A DNA stretch of 64,000 nt from Prochlorococcus sp. AG-347-L19 (GCA_003278895.1 QCCO01000001.1:62001-126000); one strand, 5' to 3'. Shown: positions 42,384-53,702, counted from the first letter of the stretch. Translations and numbers: made by a program. The notes: a model not told the origin generated them from the sequence alone.

Positions 42384-42748
42384 CTAGATTTAGCAAAGAG
42401 GAAAAATGTCAAAGGGGGGTGAATTTAAGAATTTGAGCTATTTATTATGTTTTATTAATTTTCAGATATATTTCCTTCTCATCACATGAAAAAACACAAT
42501 TTGTATTTTGAAATCAAGAAAAATCTAGTTTTCTCATTATTAAACTTTCTCTATAAATCGTTTTATGCACTGAGCAGATGGATGAAGAAATTGTAATTAA
42601 TAAGAAAATTAATACTCTCCAAGATCTAATAAAGTTGATTAGTGAAGCCTTAAATTTGAGTTTTTTTTTAAATTTTGCATCTATTATTCAAATATTAGTA
42701 ATTTAAATAAATTATCTCAATATTGAACTAATCAATGATAAAGAAAAA

Positions 42749-44782
42749 GTGATTCATCTCAATAAAGGTAAACCGTTTCCTTTAGGGAGTTCTCTAACTT
42801 CACAAGGGATTAATTTTTCCTTAGTAGCCACAAATGCAGAATATGTAGAAATCTTATTGTTTGAGAAAGAGGACTCTATTTCCCCAAAAAGCACATTCAA
42901 ATTAGATCAGACTCATAATATAGGTCCATACTGGCATGCGGAAATAAAAAATCTAGATGAAGGTTGTATTTATGCTTTTAGGGTAAAACAAAAAAATAAT
43001 GAGATAAATAATAACTATGAAAAAAAAGTATTACTTGATCCATGTTCCAGGGGTATTACCGGTTGGAGAAGTTATAAAAGAGAAAATGCATTAAAAAATC
43101 AAGAAAATACTAATTCTTGTCTTAAAAGTGTTGTTTGCGATAGAAAATTATTTAATTTTAAGGATTATCCAAGACCGAAACATTCTTGGGAAGAAACAAT
43201 TATTTATGAACTCCATATCAAAGCTTTCACTGAATCAACTGATAAAGATGAAAGTTGTTTTAAGAAATTTTTAAAAAAAATTCCTTATCTCAAAGAACTG
43301 GGTATTACAACAATTGAATTACTTCCAATTTTTTGTTTTGATCCTACTGATGCCCCAAATGGTCTAAAAAATTTTTGGGGATATAGTCCAATTAATTGGT
43401 TTACTCCGCATTTTGAATATCTTTCGAATGAATCTCCCGAAAAGAATAGAGAGGAATTTAGAAGATTTGTAGAGGAATGTCATAAAGCAGACATTGAAGT
43501 CATCTTAGATGTTGTATACAATCACACTTGCGAAGGTGATTCAAAAGGGCCCGCAATATCTTGGAAAGGTATAGATGAAAATCTTTATTACTTTATTGGA
43601 AAAGATAAAAATTATCAGGACGTCTCCGGATGTGGTAATACTATTGCAGCAAACAGAGGATTAGTTAGAAAACTAATAATTGAATCTTTAAAATGTTGGG
43701 CGAGTGAATTAGGAGTTGATGGTTTTAGATTTGATTTAGGAATTGCCCTATCAAGAGGAGAAAATCTTTCACCGCTTGATAATCCTCCAATTTTTGAAGA
43801 TATAGAATGTGAACCAGAACTTATCGATATCAAGTTCATAAGTGAGCCATGGGATTGTGGCGGTTTATATAAATTAGGTGATTTCCCATCTAAGAATACT
43901 TTCACTTGGAATGGTCATTTTAGAGATGACTTGAGGAGATTTTGGAAGGGGGATAAAGATACAGCTTGGAATATGAGCGATAAAATAAAAGGTTCTCCAT
44001 CTATTTATAAAGAAGATAATATTTTTCCAAAGTCGATAAATTTTATTACTTCACATGATGGATTCACTTTAAAAGACTTAGTAACTTTCAATAGAAAACA
44101 TAATTTTGCCAATAGAGAACAAAATAGAGATGGAGACAACCATAACAATTCTTGGAATCATGGTTCTGAGGGACCAACTACGAACTTATTAATCAATGAT
44201 TTAAGAAAAAGACAACAAAAAAATCTTGTTCTTAGTTTACTTATCTCTAAAGGTGTTCCAATGATACTTATGGGTGATGAAATAGGAAGATCACAAGGCG
44301 GGAACAACAATTCTTGGTGCCAAAATAATTTATTGGGTTGGATGAATTGGGAACATTGTCAACAAGATTTGGAATTATTAGATTATTTTAAATACGTTAT
44401 AAAAATCCGAAAAAAACTAATAAATATTTTTAATCCATCATTCTTCCCTAATAATCAAACCAATGAAAATATTCCAACATATCATTGGCATGGAACAAAG
44501 TTAGATAGCCCAGATTGGAGTAGTTGGTCTCACACAGTTGCCTTTAGCATTAACAAAGACGATACTTGTCCGCTAGTTTGGATAGGTTTAAATGCATATT
44601 CAAAAAGTATCGATTTCCCCTTGCCGAAATGTAAATATAATTGGTTAAAAGTTATCGACACTAGCATGCCTAAGATTTTTGAACCCTTAACTATTAATGA
44701 AAAATCTGTTTCAATAAGGAGTAGAAGCTCTTTACTAATCATTTCAGAAGAAGTATTTGGGGCAAAAAATAATTTATTCTAA
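42749..44782 (+). CDS. glgX: Glycogen debranching enzyme (GlgX/isoamylase type)
   Basis: GTG start; CBM48-like N-terminus, DVVYNHTCEG, DGFRFDLGIAL, FISEPWDCGG, FITSHDGFTL. Confidence 0.95.
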   Translation: MIHLNKGKPFPLGSSLTSQGINFSLVATNAEYVEILLFEKEDSISPKSTFKLDQTHNIGPYWHAEIKNLDEGCIYAFRVKQKNNEINNNYEKKVLLDPCSRGITGWRSYKRENALKNQENTNSCLKSVVCDRKLFNFKDYPRPKHSWEETIIYELHIKAFTESTDKDESCFKKFLKKIPYLKELGITTIELLPIFCFDPTDAPNGLKNFWGYSPINWFTPHFEYLSNESPEKNREEFRRFVEECHKADIEVILDVVYNHTCEGDSKGPAISWKGIDENLYYFIGKDKNYQDVSGCGNTIAANRGLVRKLIIESLKCWASELGVDGFRFDLGIALSRGENLSPLDNPPIFEDIECEPELIDIKFISEPWDCGGLYKLGDFPSKNTFTWNGHFRDDLRRFWKGDKDTAWNMSDKIKGSPSIYKEDNIFPKSINFITSHDGFTLKDLVTFNRKHNFANREQNRDGDNHNNSWNHGSEGPTTNLLINDLRKRQQKNLVLSLLISKGVPMILMGDEIGRSQGGNNNSWCQNNLLGWMNWEHCQQDLELLDYFKYVIKIRKKLINIFNPSFFPNNQTNENIPTYHWHGTKLDSPDWSSWSHTVAFSINKDDTCPLVWIGLNAYSKSIDFPLPKCKYNWLKVIDTSMPKIFEPLTINEKSVSIRSRSSLLIISEEVFGAKNNLF

Positions 44783-44853
44783 AGCGGGCGGCGGGAATCG
44801 AACCCGCATCTTCAGCTTGGAAGGCTGAGGTTTTACCACTAAACCACGCCCGC
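44783..44853 (-). tRNA. tRNA-Gly (anticodon TCC)
   Basis: Minus: GCGGGCGTGGTTTAGTGGTAAAACCTCAGCCTTCCAAGCTGAAGATGCGGGTTCGATTCCCGCCGCCCGCT. Confidence 0.96.
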
Positions 44854-44914
44854 ATTAAGTAATTGAATTACCATTGCAATAATACATTATCAAACAATAA
44901 ACAAAGTAAAAAGA

Positions 44915-46312
44915 TTGGAAAATTCACACTCGAAAAAAAATATTTCTAGATCAACAACAAGATTAATGTTCTCTTATGGGCTAGGAGATGCAGGCACAGG
45001 TTTAGTCGCGACACAATTTGGTTTTTTTCTTTTCAAATTTTTTATTTCTGCAGGTTTACCAGTAATAATTGCAGGATCATTATTAATGTTAATAAAGATA
45101 TGGGATGCAGTAAATGATCCGTTAATTGGATGGTTAAGTGATCGTACTAAATCAAGATGGGGGCCTAGAATCCCTTGGATGGTAGCAGCTTCTGTTCCCC
45201 TTGGTTTCTCTTTAGCTGCGATATGGTGGACACCCACTGGTTCAGTGCTAACCAAGACTATTTACTATGCCATAATTTCTATAATCGTAATGACTGCTTA
45301 TACAAGTATTAATCTTCCTTTCGCAGCTCTTTCTACTGAAATTTCTGAAAAAACAGAAATAAGAACAAGACTAAACGCATCTAGATTTACTGGCTCAATA
45401 ATCGCAGGACTAACTGGTTTAATAATTGCTGGAGTTGTATTAGGTTCCGAAGGATCAGCAAATAATGATTTTTTTTTAATGGGTAAAATAAGCGGATTTA
45501 TTGCAGTTGCTGCAACATTAATTTCTTGTTGGGGATTAGCTCCATTCGCAAAGAAAGCAAGAAGGCCTTCAGGAAAAGTTGAAGCCATAACACTTCAATT
45601 CAAAAGGATCTTCAGAAATAAAAAATTTCTAAAAGTTATTACGCTCTATATTCTTCTCTGGTGCGCCTTACAATTAATGCAAACAGTAGCGTTAATCTAT
45701 GTCGAGGATGTACTGAACGTACCAACATATATTGCGAAGTGGATCCCGATACCTTTCCAAATTAGCGCTTTAGTGGGTTTACAAATATGGACCAGAGTAT
45801 CAAATAAATTGAACAGGATTTCAGCATTAAACTATGGAGCGATTATGTGGATTATTTCATGTACAGCAGCTTTATTTTTACCTTCATTATCAAAAATTTC
45901 AGTAGCTGGAGATAGTTTATTCCTAAATGCCAGCAACATATTTCTGTTCATTCTTTTAATTTTTATAATCTGTCTTATTGGAATTGGAGCTTCAACCGCT
46001 TTTCTTATCCCTTGGTCACTACTTCCTGATGCAATAGATGAAGACCCAGAGAAACCAGCAGGATTATATACTGCTTGGATGGTACTTATTCAGAAGATTG
46101 GTATCGCGTTTAGTGTTCAATTATTAGGATTTTTATTGTATTTATCAGGCTATCAATCTTGCTTTGTTGATAAAGATGGTCTAAATATTATTGAGCAATG
46201 CTACTCAGCTCAATTAACTATTAGATTATGTATTGGTTTTATACCCTCACTACTGGTAATAATTGGTCTTTTAATTATGAGAAAATGGGATCGGAAATTA
46301 ATTACAAACTAA
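44915..46312 (+). CDS. GPH/MelB-type MFS sugar:cation symporter-like transporter
   Basis: FSYGLGDAGTGLV, KIWDAVNDPLIGWLSDRTKSRWGPRIPWM; 12-TM pattern; TTG start. Confidence 0.88.
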   Translation: MENSHSKKNISRSTTRLMFSYGLGDAGTGLVATQFGFFLFKFFISAGLPVIIAGSLLMLIKIWDAVNDPLIGWLSDRTKSRWGPRIPWMVAASVPLGFSLAAIWWTPTGSVLTKTIYYAIISIIVMTAYTSINLPFAALSTEISEKTEIRTRLNASRFTGSIIAGLTGLIIAGVVLGSEGSANNDFFLMGKISGFIAVAATLISCWGLAPFAKKARRPSGKVEAITLQFKRIFRNKKFLKVITLYILLWCALQLMQTVALIYVEDVLNVPTYIAKWIPIPFQISALVGLQIWTRVSNKLNRISALNYGAIMWIISCTAALFLPSLSKISVAGDSLFLNASNIFLFILLIFIICLIGIGASTAFLIPWSLLPDAIDEDPEKPAGLYTAWMVLIQKIGIAFSVQLLGFLLYLSGYQSCFVDKDGLNIIEQCYSAQLTIRLCIGFIPSLLVIIGLLIMRKWDRKLITN

Positions 46313-46321
46313 TATAAAGAT

Positions 46322-47077
46322 ATGTATTACTTTTATTTTTTCAAAAGACTTCTAAGCAGTTTAATCATTGGCGGGCAAGCAATTAATTTTATCTTTAAGG
46401 GTAAAATTTCCAAAAATGATCTCTTTGACCAACTTATGGAGTCAGGTCCTGGCAGTTTGTTAATTGTATTAATTACAGGAATTGCCGCAGGTACAGTTTT
46501 TAATATTCAAGTTGCATCACAACTTACAAGCATGGGGGTTTCAAGTGAAATTGGAGGTTTATTAGCAGTAGGCATGGCGAGAGAAATGGCTCCTCTTCTG
46601 ACTGCTACTTTAATGACTGGGAAGGTTGCCACTGCATATGCTGCTCAATTGGGCACTATGAAAGTCACAGAACAAATTGAGGCAATAACCATGTTAAGGA
46701 CCGAACCAGTCCAATATTTGGTAGTCCCAAGGTTACTATCGATGGTAATAATGTCTCCAATTCAGTGTCTTTTATTTTTATCTGTAGCTTTATGGAGTGG
46801 ACAAATTTGGAGCGCAATTTTTTATAAAGTTCCTCCAATAGTTTTTTGGACATCTGTAAGATCAGGTAATGTGAGTTTAACCAGTACAGACTTATCTTCA
46901 ATGTTAATAAAATCTGTTGTGTTCGGATTACTTATTTCAATCATTGCTTGTGGATATGGACTCACAACTAAAGGAGGTCCAAAAGAAGTTGGGACAAGTA
47001 CAACAGGTGCAGTTGTAATGACTCTCGTTACTGTATCTTTAATGGATGTATTACTAACGCAAATTTTATTTGGATAA
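46322..47077 (+). CDS. MlaE-type ABC transporter permease
   Basis: FDQLMESGPGSLLIVLITGIAAGTVFNIQVASQL...EIGGLLAVGMAREMAPLLTATLMTGKVATAYAAQLGTMKVTEQIEAI. Confidence 0.92.
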   Translation: MYYFYFFKRLLSSLIIGGQAINFIFKGKISKNDLFDQLMESGPGSLLIVLITGIAAGTVFNIQVASQLTSMGVSSEIGGLLAVGMAREMAPLLTATLMTGKVATAYAAQLGTMKVTEQIEAITMLRTEPVQYLVVPRLLSMVIMSPIQCLLFLSVALWSGQIWSAIFYKVPPIVFWTSVRSGNVSLTSTDLSSMLIKSVVFGLLISIIACGYGLTTKGGPKEVGTSTTGAVVMTLVTVSLMDVLLTQILFG

Positions 47078-47486
47078 TTCTATGTTTAATACTAAATCAA
47101 AAAAAGAGGAACCAGTAATAATATCTCCTTCATTTCAGTTGCCAATCATTCTAATAGTCTTAAGTTTTATGCTTTTGTTTTTGAATATTGGTTCTTTGCC
47201 AACCATTGTTTTTGCTTCTTTTAGCTTTTTTTTATTACTTCAGTCATTCACCTTAAGAATAAAAATAACAAATGATGATTTTATCGTTTTACAATTAGGG
47301 AAAGAGATTAGAACTTTTCCATTCAAGAACTGGATATCATGGAAATTCTTTTTTCCTGTAATCCCAGGTATTTTTTATTTTAGAGAAAAGTCCAGTCCTC
47401 ATTTATTACCAATTTTATTTAATCCAAAGCAATTAAAAGATGAGCTCATAAAAAAAGTTGACTCCCTAGAAATTAAAAATTCTTAA
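47070..47486 (+). CDS. DUF3119-like cyanobacterial protein
   Basis: Two-TM N-terminus and IKITNDDFIVLQLGKEIRTFPFKNWISWKFFFPVIPGIFYFREKSSPHLLPILF. Confidence 0.75.
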   Translation: MDNSMFNTKSKKEEPVIISPSFQLPIILIVLSFMLLFLNIGSLPTIVFASFSFFLLLQSFTLRIKITNDDFIVLQLGKEIRTFPFKNWISWKFFFPVIPGIFYFREKSSPHLLPILFNPKQLKDELIKKVDSLEIKNS

Positions 47487-47521
47487 AATTCAGACTTTGC
47501 CTAATTATCAAAATTATTTAA

Positions 47522-48532
47522 ATGACCAATACAGAAATTTCCGACAATAACCCTGAAAAGGAATTAATAATAGACAAGTCAATTCCAGATGATAAAACCA
47601 AGCAAATTACTAAGAAAAATACAACGCAAAATAAAAAAATTACTCCAAAAAATGATAAACCTACTAAATCTTTTGATGAAATTTCTAATGAAATTTTTAG
47701 AGATCTCGTTTCAAAAAAAGACTCTTTAGTTAAAGAAATAAAAGAGTTAGAAACAAAAAAAAATGAAATAGAAAAAGATATTGAGTCTAATTTTAAAGGA
47801 CAGTCAGATAATATTGCTAAAAGAGTTAAAGGCTTTCAAGAGTACTTAACTGGAGCTTTGCAGAATCTTTCACAAAACGTAGAGAAACTTGAATTAGTTT
47901 CTCAACCAATAATCGTAAAGCCATCTCCTCTTGATGAGAAAAAGCAAAATAACAGCACAAACAATGTAGTTAATGTTCCTGCTCTTTCTGAAACATTTAA
48001 GCCGGATGCAAAGATTATAAAAAGTTGCTTTACAAGTTTCACGGAACAACCTGACTTTTATGCAGAACCTTGGAAATTAAGACGGAGTCTTGATTCGTCT
48101 GACATAGAAATTATGGATGATTGGTTCTTTAACATGGGCGGAAGAGGTTCTCTTGAAAGTAGAGGATCTCGACAAAAAAATGCATTATTATCAGCGGGTT
48201 TAATATCTATTCTGGGCGAATTATATGGAGATCAGTTTCAGACTCTTATTTTAGCTTCGCAGCCCGAACGATTAGGTGAATGGAGAAGAATTCTTCAAGA
48301 TTCACTTGGTCTCACAAGGGATGACTTTGGACCTAATAGTGGGATTGTTCTGTTTGAAAGACCTGAAGGCGTCATCGAAAGAGCTGATAGATTAGAGGCT
48401 AATGAAGAGTTGCCATTTATTATTATTGATGCAGCTGAAACCTCTGTTGAAATTCCAATACTTCAATTCCCATTATGGGTTGCATTTGCTGGTTCAGATA
48501 ATGAAATTTACGATGATCTTGAACTAAACTAA
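47522..48532 (+). CDS. DUF3086-like cyanobacterial protein
   Basis: N-terminal coiled coil, then [66 protein letters not shown]. Confidence 0.8.
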   Translation: MTNTEISDNNPEKELIIDKSIPDDKTKQITKKNTTQNKKITPKNDKPTKSFDEISNEIFRDLVSKKDSLVKEIKELETKKNEIEKDIESNFKGQSDNIAKRVKGFQEYLTGALQNLSQNVEKLELVSQPIIVKPSPLDEKKQNNSTNNVVNVPALSETFKPDAKIIKSCFTSFTEQPDFYAEPWKLRRSLDSSDIEIMDDWFFNMGGRGSLESRGSRQKNALLSAGLISILGELYGDQFQTLILASQPERLGEWRRILQDSLGLTRDDFGPNSGIVLFERPEGVIERADRLEANEELPFIIIDAAETSVEIPILQFPLWVAFAGSDNEIYDDLELN

Positions 48533-48537
48533 GCTTT

Positions 48538-49131
48538 ATGAATATCTTAATAATTTTTACAAGTTATCTTTTAGGATCACTTCCGACAGGTTTTTTAATT
48601 GGAAAATATCTTAAAAATATAGATCTAAGAACTATGGGTTCTGGATCTACAGGTGCCACAAATGTCTTAAGAAATGTTGGGAAATGGCCAGCACTTTTTG
48701 TATTTGTCATTGACGTTGGGAAAGGCCTTATTGCTGTAAAAATTGCTCAATATTGCACAGATCTAGGTTTAATAGAGATATTAGCAGGGATATCCGCTAT
48801 CTCAGGACATATTTGGCCAATATGGTTAAGAGGTAAAGGAGGGAAAGCTGTTGCGACAGGATTGGGTATGTTTTTAGCTCTTTCTTGGAAAGTAGGTCTA
48901 GCATCTCTTGGCATTTTTTTAATAGTCCTAACAAAAACTAAATTTGTTTCTTTATCCAGTATTTCAGCTGCAATCTTACTTCCTATTTTTATGTTTTTTT
49001 ACCTTGGTAAATTTATGCACCCATACTTTTTTATAAGTTTAATTGTGTCATTATTAGTAATCTGGAAACATAGAACAAACATAACAAGATTGCTTAAGGG
49101 AGAAGAATCAAAAATTAATCAGAATCAATAG
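48538..49131 (+). CDS. plsY: Glycerol-3-phosphate acyltransferase PlsY
   Basis: [62 protein letters not shown]. Confidence 0.96.
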   Translation: MNILIIFTSYLLGSLPTGFLIGKYLKNIDLRTMGSGSTGATNVLRNVGKWPALFVFVIDVGKGLIAVKIAQYCTDLGLIEILAGISAISGHIWPIWLRGKGGKAVATGLGMFLALSWKVGLASLGIFLIVLTKTKFVSLSSISAAILLPIFMFFYLGKFMHPYFFISLIVSLLVIWKHRTNITRLLKGEESKINQNQ

Positions 49132-49846
49132 ATTTAAATATATCTATTAGAGCTTTATTAGGATCTATAGCTTTTGAAATTGATCTTCCAATGACTAATT
49201 TAGAAGCTCCATTATCTATAGCTTCATGGGGAGTCATAATTCTATTTTGATCATCTTTATTGTCAATATTTAATCTGATACCTGGTGTAATAAGTTCAAA
49301 ATTATCTTTATAAATAGATCTCAACATTTTTACCTCCCAAGGCGAACAAACACATCCATCTAATCCGGCATCAAAAGACAATTTTGCGAGTCTTAATACA
49401 TTTTCTTCAATTGAATTATTTCTATCAAGATCAGTTTGAAAATCTTTAAGAGAAAAGCTTGTTAAAACAGTTATTCCTACAACAAATGGAGGTTTTAGGC
49501 TAACTGAGGTGGCTCCTTCTAAAGATGCTTTTTTCGAATCCTTAAGAGCTTTTAGACCTGCTGAAGCATGAATAGAAATTATATCAACCCCTAATTTTGA
49601 AACTTGGAAACATGCTGCACTCATGGTATTTGGAATATCATGAAATTTTAAGTCTAAAAAAATTTTTTTATTTAATCCTTTTAATATTTCGATAACTCTT
49701 GGTCCTTCTCTAACAAAAAGCTCTAAACCAACTTTTACCCACTTAATGTTAGGACATTTTCCCAAAAGTAATTTTGCTTGGCTTACATCTAATCCATCAA
49801 TTGCCAATATTATTTTATCTTCTGAATCAAATCTCTTATTCATCAA
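49115..49846 (-). CDS. pyrF: Orotidine 5'-phosphate decarboxylase
   Basis: [48 protein letters not shown]. Confidence 0.95.
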   Translation of the reverse strand: MMNKRFDSEDKIILAIDGLDVSQAKLLLGKCPNIKWVKVGLELFVREGPRVIEILKGLNKKIFLDLKFHDIPNTMSAACFQVSKLGVDIISIHASAGLKALKDSKKASLEGATSVSLKPPFVVGITVLTSFSLKDFQTDLDRNNSIEENVLRLAKLSFDAGLDGCVCSPWEVKMLRSIYKDNFELITPGIRLNIDNKDDQNRIMTPHEAIDNGASKLVIGRSISKAIDPNKALIDIFKSIDSD

Positions 49847-49849
49847 TTT

Positions 49850-51088
49850 TCAGTTTTCAAACCTCTTAATTATTTTTTTCCCAATTTGCAAAATTTTCCC
49901 TTCTAAATCATTTTTTGAATTAAAAACTAAATCAGGATTAATTACTTTCTGACTATCAATTTTTACACCCCCACCATTAATAGATCTTTTGGATTCGCTG
50001 CTAGATTTGAAAAGTTTTAGGGCACTTAATAAGTAAAAAAACTTTACTGGGAAAACTACTTCTTTTAAAGAAATCTCTGGAATTTCTCCAACTTTTTCTT
50101 TATGTCCAAGGAATAATTTTTCGCAGTTTGATTGAGCCTTTAATGCTGCTTCAGCCCCATGGAATAAAGTAGTAACTTCTAAAGCCATTCTTCTCTGTAA
50201 TTCACGAGGATTTGAGTTTTCAAAAAAACTTAAATCTAATTCAGTAAGTAATTCAAAATAAGTGGGTATTATATTATCCGGTACTTTTTCTAATTTTGAA
50301 TACATTGAAAGAGGATCTTCAGTTAAACCCACAGTATTTAATTCAGATTTACTCATCTTCTTAATTCCATCTAAACCTGTCAAAATTGGCAGCAGAACAC
50401 CAAATTGAGGGTCTTGTTGAAAATGTCTTTGAAGATCTCTTCCTATTGCAATATTAAATTTCTGATCTGTGCCTCCAAGTTCAATATCTGATTTAACAAC
50501 AACAGAATCGTAACCTTGTAATAATGGATATAAGAATTCATGCAAAGCAATTGGAACTTGCGAAGTGTACCTTTTATTAAATTCCTCCTTAGCTAACATT
50601 TGACTAACTGTTACACTCCCCATTAATTCAATTATTGAATTAAGGTTTAATCCTTTAAACCATTCACTGTTATACCTAATTTCTATTTTATCTTTTGAAT
50701 CAAAATCTAGAATAGATTCATTAGCTGGCTTTCCCATCCCTAGTTGGGTTAAGTATGTTTTTGCATTATCCTTAACTTGTTCCTCCGATAACTGCACTCT
50801 TGTTTTGTTTTTTCCAGTTGGGTCTCCAATTTGAGCAGTAAAATCACCAATAATTAAAACTGCAACATGTCCATGATCTTGAAATGCCCTAAGTTTTTTA
50901 AACAAAATACTGTGCCCAAGATGAATATCTGTGCCAGTTGGATCGATCCCGAGTTTAACCCTTAATTTTTTATTATTTTTTTTCGCATTACCAATTATCT
51001 CCGAAAAAGTTTGATATGTTCCCTTGATTGGAAAATATTCTTCTATTCCTCTTGACAACCATGATGGCAATTTTAAATTATCTGACAT
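49850..51088 (-). CDS. tyrS: Tyrosyl-tRNA synthetase
   Basis: [45 protein letters not shown]. Confidence 0.97.
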   Translation of the reverse strand: MSDNLKLPSWLSRGIEEYFPIKGTYQTFSEIIGNAKKNNKKLRVKLGIDPTGTDIHLGHSILFKKLRAFQDHGHVAVLIIGDFTAQIGDPTGKNKTRVQLSEEQVKDNAKTYLTQLGMGKPANESILDFDSKDKIEIRYNSEWFKGLNLNSIIELMGSVTVSQMLAKEEFNKRYTSQVPIALHEFLYPLLQGYDSVVVKSDIELGGTDQKFNIAIGRDLQRHFQQDPQFGVLLPILTGLDGIKKMSKSELNTVGLTEDPLSMYSKLEKVPDNIIPTYFELLTELDLSFFENSNPRELQRRMALEVTTLFHGAEAALKAQSNCEKLFLGHKEKVGEIPEISLKEVVFPVKFFYLLSALKLFKSSSESKRSINGGGVKIDSQKVINPDLVFNSKNDLEGKILQIGKKIIKRFEN

Positions 51089-51107
51089 GAAGCTTTAACC
51101 GTTAAAT

Positions 51108-51431
51108 TTAAGAAGTTTTATCAAGTTCATCCTTCATTCTTATTAAAGTTTTATTCATTTGATCGAACATTTGATCAGGAGTAATCCCAAATTGACTTAA
51201 CTGAGTCTTTAATTGCTCTACAGTCATTTTTGCTTGAAAATCTTCAGACAATTCAAATCTTTTCATAAAAACCTTATAACGATCCATAAGAGATTCCATT
51301 TTTTTTATAAACATTTTTTTCCCTTCTCTGTCAAATTTTCCATAATCAGAACCAAGTTTCATAAGTTCTTGGTAATCTGTAAAAAGCTTTTTAGCTTCTT
51401 CTTGAACAATGTCTGACTCAAAAAATCCCAT
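51108..51431 (-). CDS. DUF1825-like cyanobacterial protein
   Basis: MGFFESDIVQEEAKKLFTDYQELMKLGSDYGKFDREGKKMFIKKME... Confidence 0.8.
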   Translation of the reverse strand: MGFFESDIVQEEAKKLFTDYQELMKLGSDYGKFDREGKKMFIKKMESLMDRYKVFMKRFELSEDFQAKMTVEQLKTQLSQFGITPDQMFDQMNKTLIRMKDELDKTS

Positions 51432-51581
51432 TTCTATTTTTTACTTCTCAATATTAAGACTCAATTACAAGATAACAAGAATCTTTTAAATTGATTAGTA
51501 CATTAATAAATTTTAGTTTATAAATAATTCTTTGATTTTTATTTTTTCAGAATTAAATTATGTAAACATATTTCATAAATA

Positions 51582-52193
51582 TTGGAAAAATTCAACGTAA
51601 ATAATATTTCAAACCAAAATAGACAATTTGAATTATTTAGTTCAAATTTAAATACATCAATTAATTTTCGACACTCAAATAATTTAAAAATCAAAGGCGA
51701 AATCCTAACTGAATGGAGAAATAGAATACATAATCACCAACTCAAAATTTCAAAAGATACTCACAATGAAACTTTGCAACAAACAATTCTTCCTATAAAT
51801 ACAATTTCCAATAAAAGAAAAATTGATCCGTTTTCACTGCAGCCATTATCATTGAACTTTTGGAGAACCAATCAATATATACACAATGGTCCAGCCATGT
51901 ATTTTGTAATTGACTCGATGGAGAATTCTAAAATAATCCTATATATTGGAGAAACAAATTCAGCAAATAAAAGATGGAAGGGAGAACATGACTGTAAAAA
52001 TTACCTAATGAACTATAAAGAAGCCCTAGCTCATAACAAACTCTCAAGTCACCAAGATATTCGTTTTTTCTTAGATGTACCTAAAGAAGTAAAATTAAGA
52101 CGTAAATTAGAACAGCAACTGATATATTTATGGTTACCACCTTTTAATAAAGAAACTCGAGATAGGTGGGGAACTACTTTCACAAACAACTAA
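51582..52193 (+). CDS. Divergent GIY-YIG-like domain protein
   Basis: TTG start; C-terminal MYFVIDSMENSKIILYIGETNSANKRWKGEHDCKNYL...LRRKLEQQLIYLWLPPFNKETRDRWG resembles YIG-E...R motifs. Confidence 0.65.
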   Translation: MEKFNVNNISNQNRQFELFSSNLNTSINFRHSNNLKIKGEILTEWRNRIHNHQLKISKDTHNETLQQTILPINTISNKRKIDPFSLQPLSLNFWRTNQYIHNGPAMYFVIDSMENSKIILYIGETNSANKRWKGEHDCKNYLMNYKEALAHNKLSSHQDIRFFLDVPKEVKLRRKLEQQLIYLWLPPFNKETRDRWGTTFTNN

Positions 52194-52217
52194 AAGTTAA
52201 TTAAATCTATTTTACAA

Positions 52218-53690
52218 ATGCAATTTTCCACATTCCAAAAAAGTTTAGATCAATGGCAAGGTGCTTCATTAATTTTTGGAGTTTTAGAGGAAGAAATTGC
52301 AAGCCAACTTGAAAACATAAAATTTGTTATTGACCCAGAATTATTACTGAAAAAAATTTCTCAGAAAAAATTTAAAGGAGAAAAAGGAAAAACTTTAAGC
52401 TTTGAATTTTTAGATCAAAAATTAGAAACTTTAATCATAGTTGGTCTTGGCAAATCAAAAGACCTAAATAAAAGTGATATAGAAAACTCTATAGGAAATC
52501 TAGTTAGGAAAACTGTTGATAAAAATGAAAAAATCAGCATCTTGCTACCTTGGGAATTAATAAATTCAAAACTAGAAATAAATCAATTAGCAGAGTCAGC
52601 AAGACTATCTGCCTATAAGGACAATAGATTCAATAAGAAAAAAGATGAAAAGAAAGTTCTTAAAGAAATAGAGTTTTTGAATTTACAAAAATTTGAGAAT
52701 ATTAGCTTTGAAGAGACAGCACAAATATGTGAAGGTGTAGAACTAGCGAGAAGACTTGTAGCCGCCCCTCCAAATAGCCTTACTCCTAAGGAAATGTCTT
52801 CACAAGCTTCTCAAATAGCTAAAGATCATGGTTTGGAAGTAAAAATTTTAGAGGCAAAAGATTGTGAAGATTTAGGAATGGGTGCATATTTAGCTGTAGC
52901 AAAAGGTTCTGATCTAGATCCTAAATTTATACATCTTACTTTAAAGTCAGAGGGGCCATTAAAAGAAAAGATTGCGCTTGTTGGTAAGGGTTTAACCTTT
53001 GATTCTGGAGGATACAATCTGAAAGTAGGAGCCTCTCAAATTGAAATGATGAAATATGATATGGGTGGAAGCGCTGCAGTTTTAGGAGCAGCAAAAGCAC
53101 TTGGGGCAATAAAACCAAAGGGATTAGAAATTCATTTTATTGTTGCATCTTGCGAAAACATGATAAATGGATCCGCAGTACATCCTGGGGATGTAGTTAA
53201 AGCATCTAATGGCAAGACAATTGAAATAAATAACACTGATGCAGAGGGTAGACTCACATTAGCTGATGCTTTAACTTACGCATCAAATTTAAAACCGGAT
53301 TCAATAATAGATCTCGCCACTTTAACAGGAGCTATTGTTGTTGCATTAGGGAATGATGTAGCTGGATTCTGGAGCAATAATGATGATCTAGCAAATGACC
53401 TAAAAGCGGCATCAACACAGTCTGGAGAAGAATTATGGCAAATGCCTTTACAAAAATCGTATAAAGAAGGGTTAAAGTCTCATATAGCTGATATGAAAAA
53501 TACAGGGCCCAGAGCAGGTGGATCAATAACTGCTGCTTTGTTTTTAGAGGAATTCTTTGATAAAGAGATTAAATGGGCTCATATTGATATTGCTGGGACT
53601 TGTTGGACTGATAAAAATAAAGGGATTAACCCATCAGGTGCAACCGGTTTTGGAGTTAAAACTCTTGTGCAATGGATTAAAAATAAATAA
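52218..53690 (+). CDS. pepA: Leucyl aminopeptidase (M17)
   Basis: [32 protein letters not shown]. Confidence 0.97.
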   Translation: MQFSTFQKSLDQWQGASLIFGVLEEEIASQLENIKFVIDPELLLKKISQKKFKGEKGKTLSFEFLDQKLETLIIVGLGKSKDLNKSDIENSIGNLVRKTVDKNEKISILLPWELINSKLEINQLAESARLSAYKDNRFNKKKDEKKVLKEIEFLNLQKFENISFEETAQICEGVELARRLVAAPPNSLTPKEMSSQASQIAKDHGLEVKILEAKDCEDLGMGAYLAVAKGSDLDPKFIHLTLKSEGPLKEKIALVGKGLTFDSGGYNLKVGASQIEMMKYDMGGSAAVLGAAKALGAIKPKGLEIHFIVASCENMINGSAVHPGDVVKASNGKTIEINNTDAEGRLTLADALTYASNLKPDSIIDLATLTGAIVVALGNDVAGFWSNNDDLANDLKAASTQSGEELWQMPLQKSYKEGLKSHIADMKNTGPRAGGSITAALFLEEFFDKEIKWAHIDIAGTCWTDKNKGINPSGATGFGVKTLVQWIKNK

Positions 53691-53702
53691 CTATATTTAA
53701 AA

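Noticed and set aside
43615-43905. 96-aa minus ORF within the debranching enzyme gene
   Set aside because: Antisense to catalytic-domain codons (GFRFDLGIAL, SEPWDCGG); no independent support.
45298-45588. 96-aa minus ORF within the GPH transporter gene
   Set aside because: Antisense shadow of a clear 12-TM coding sequence.
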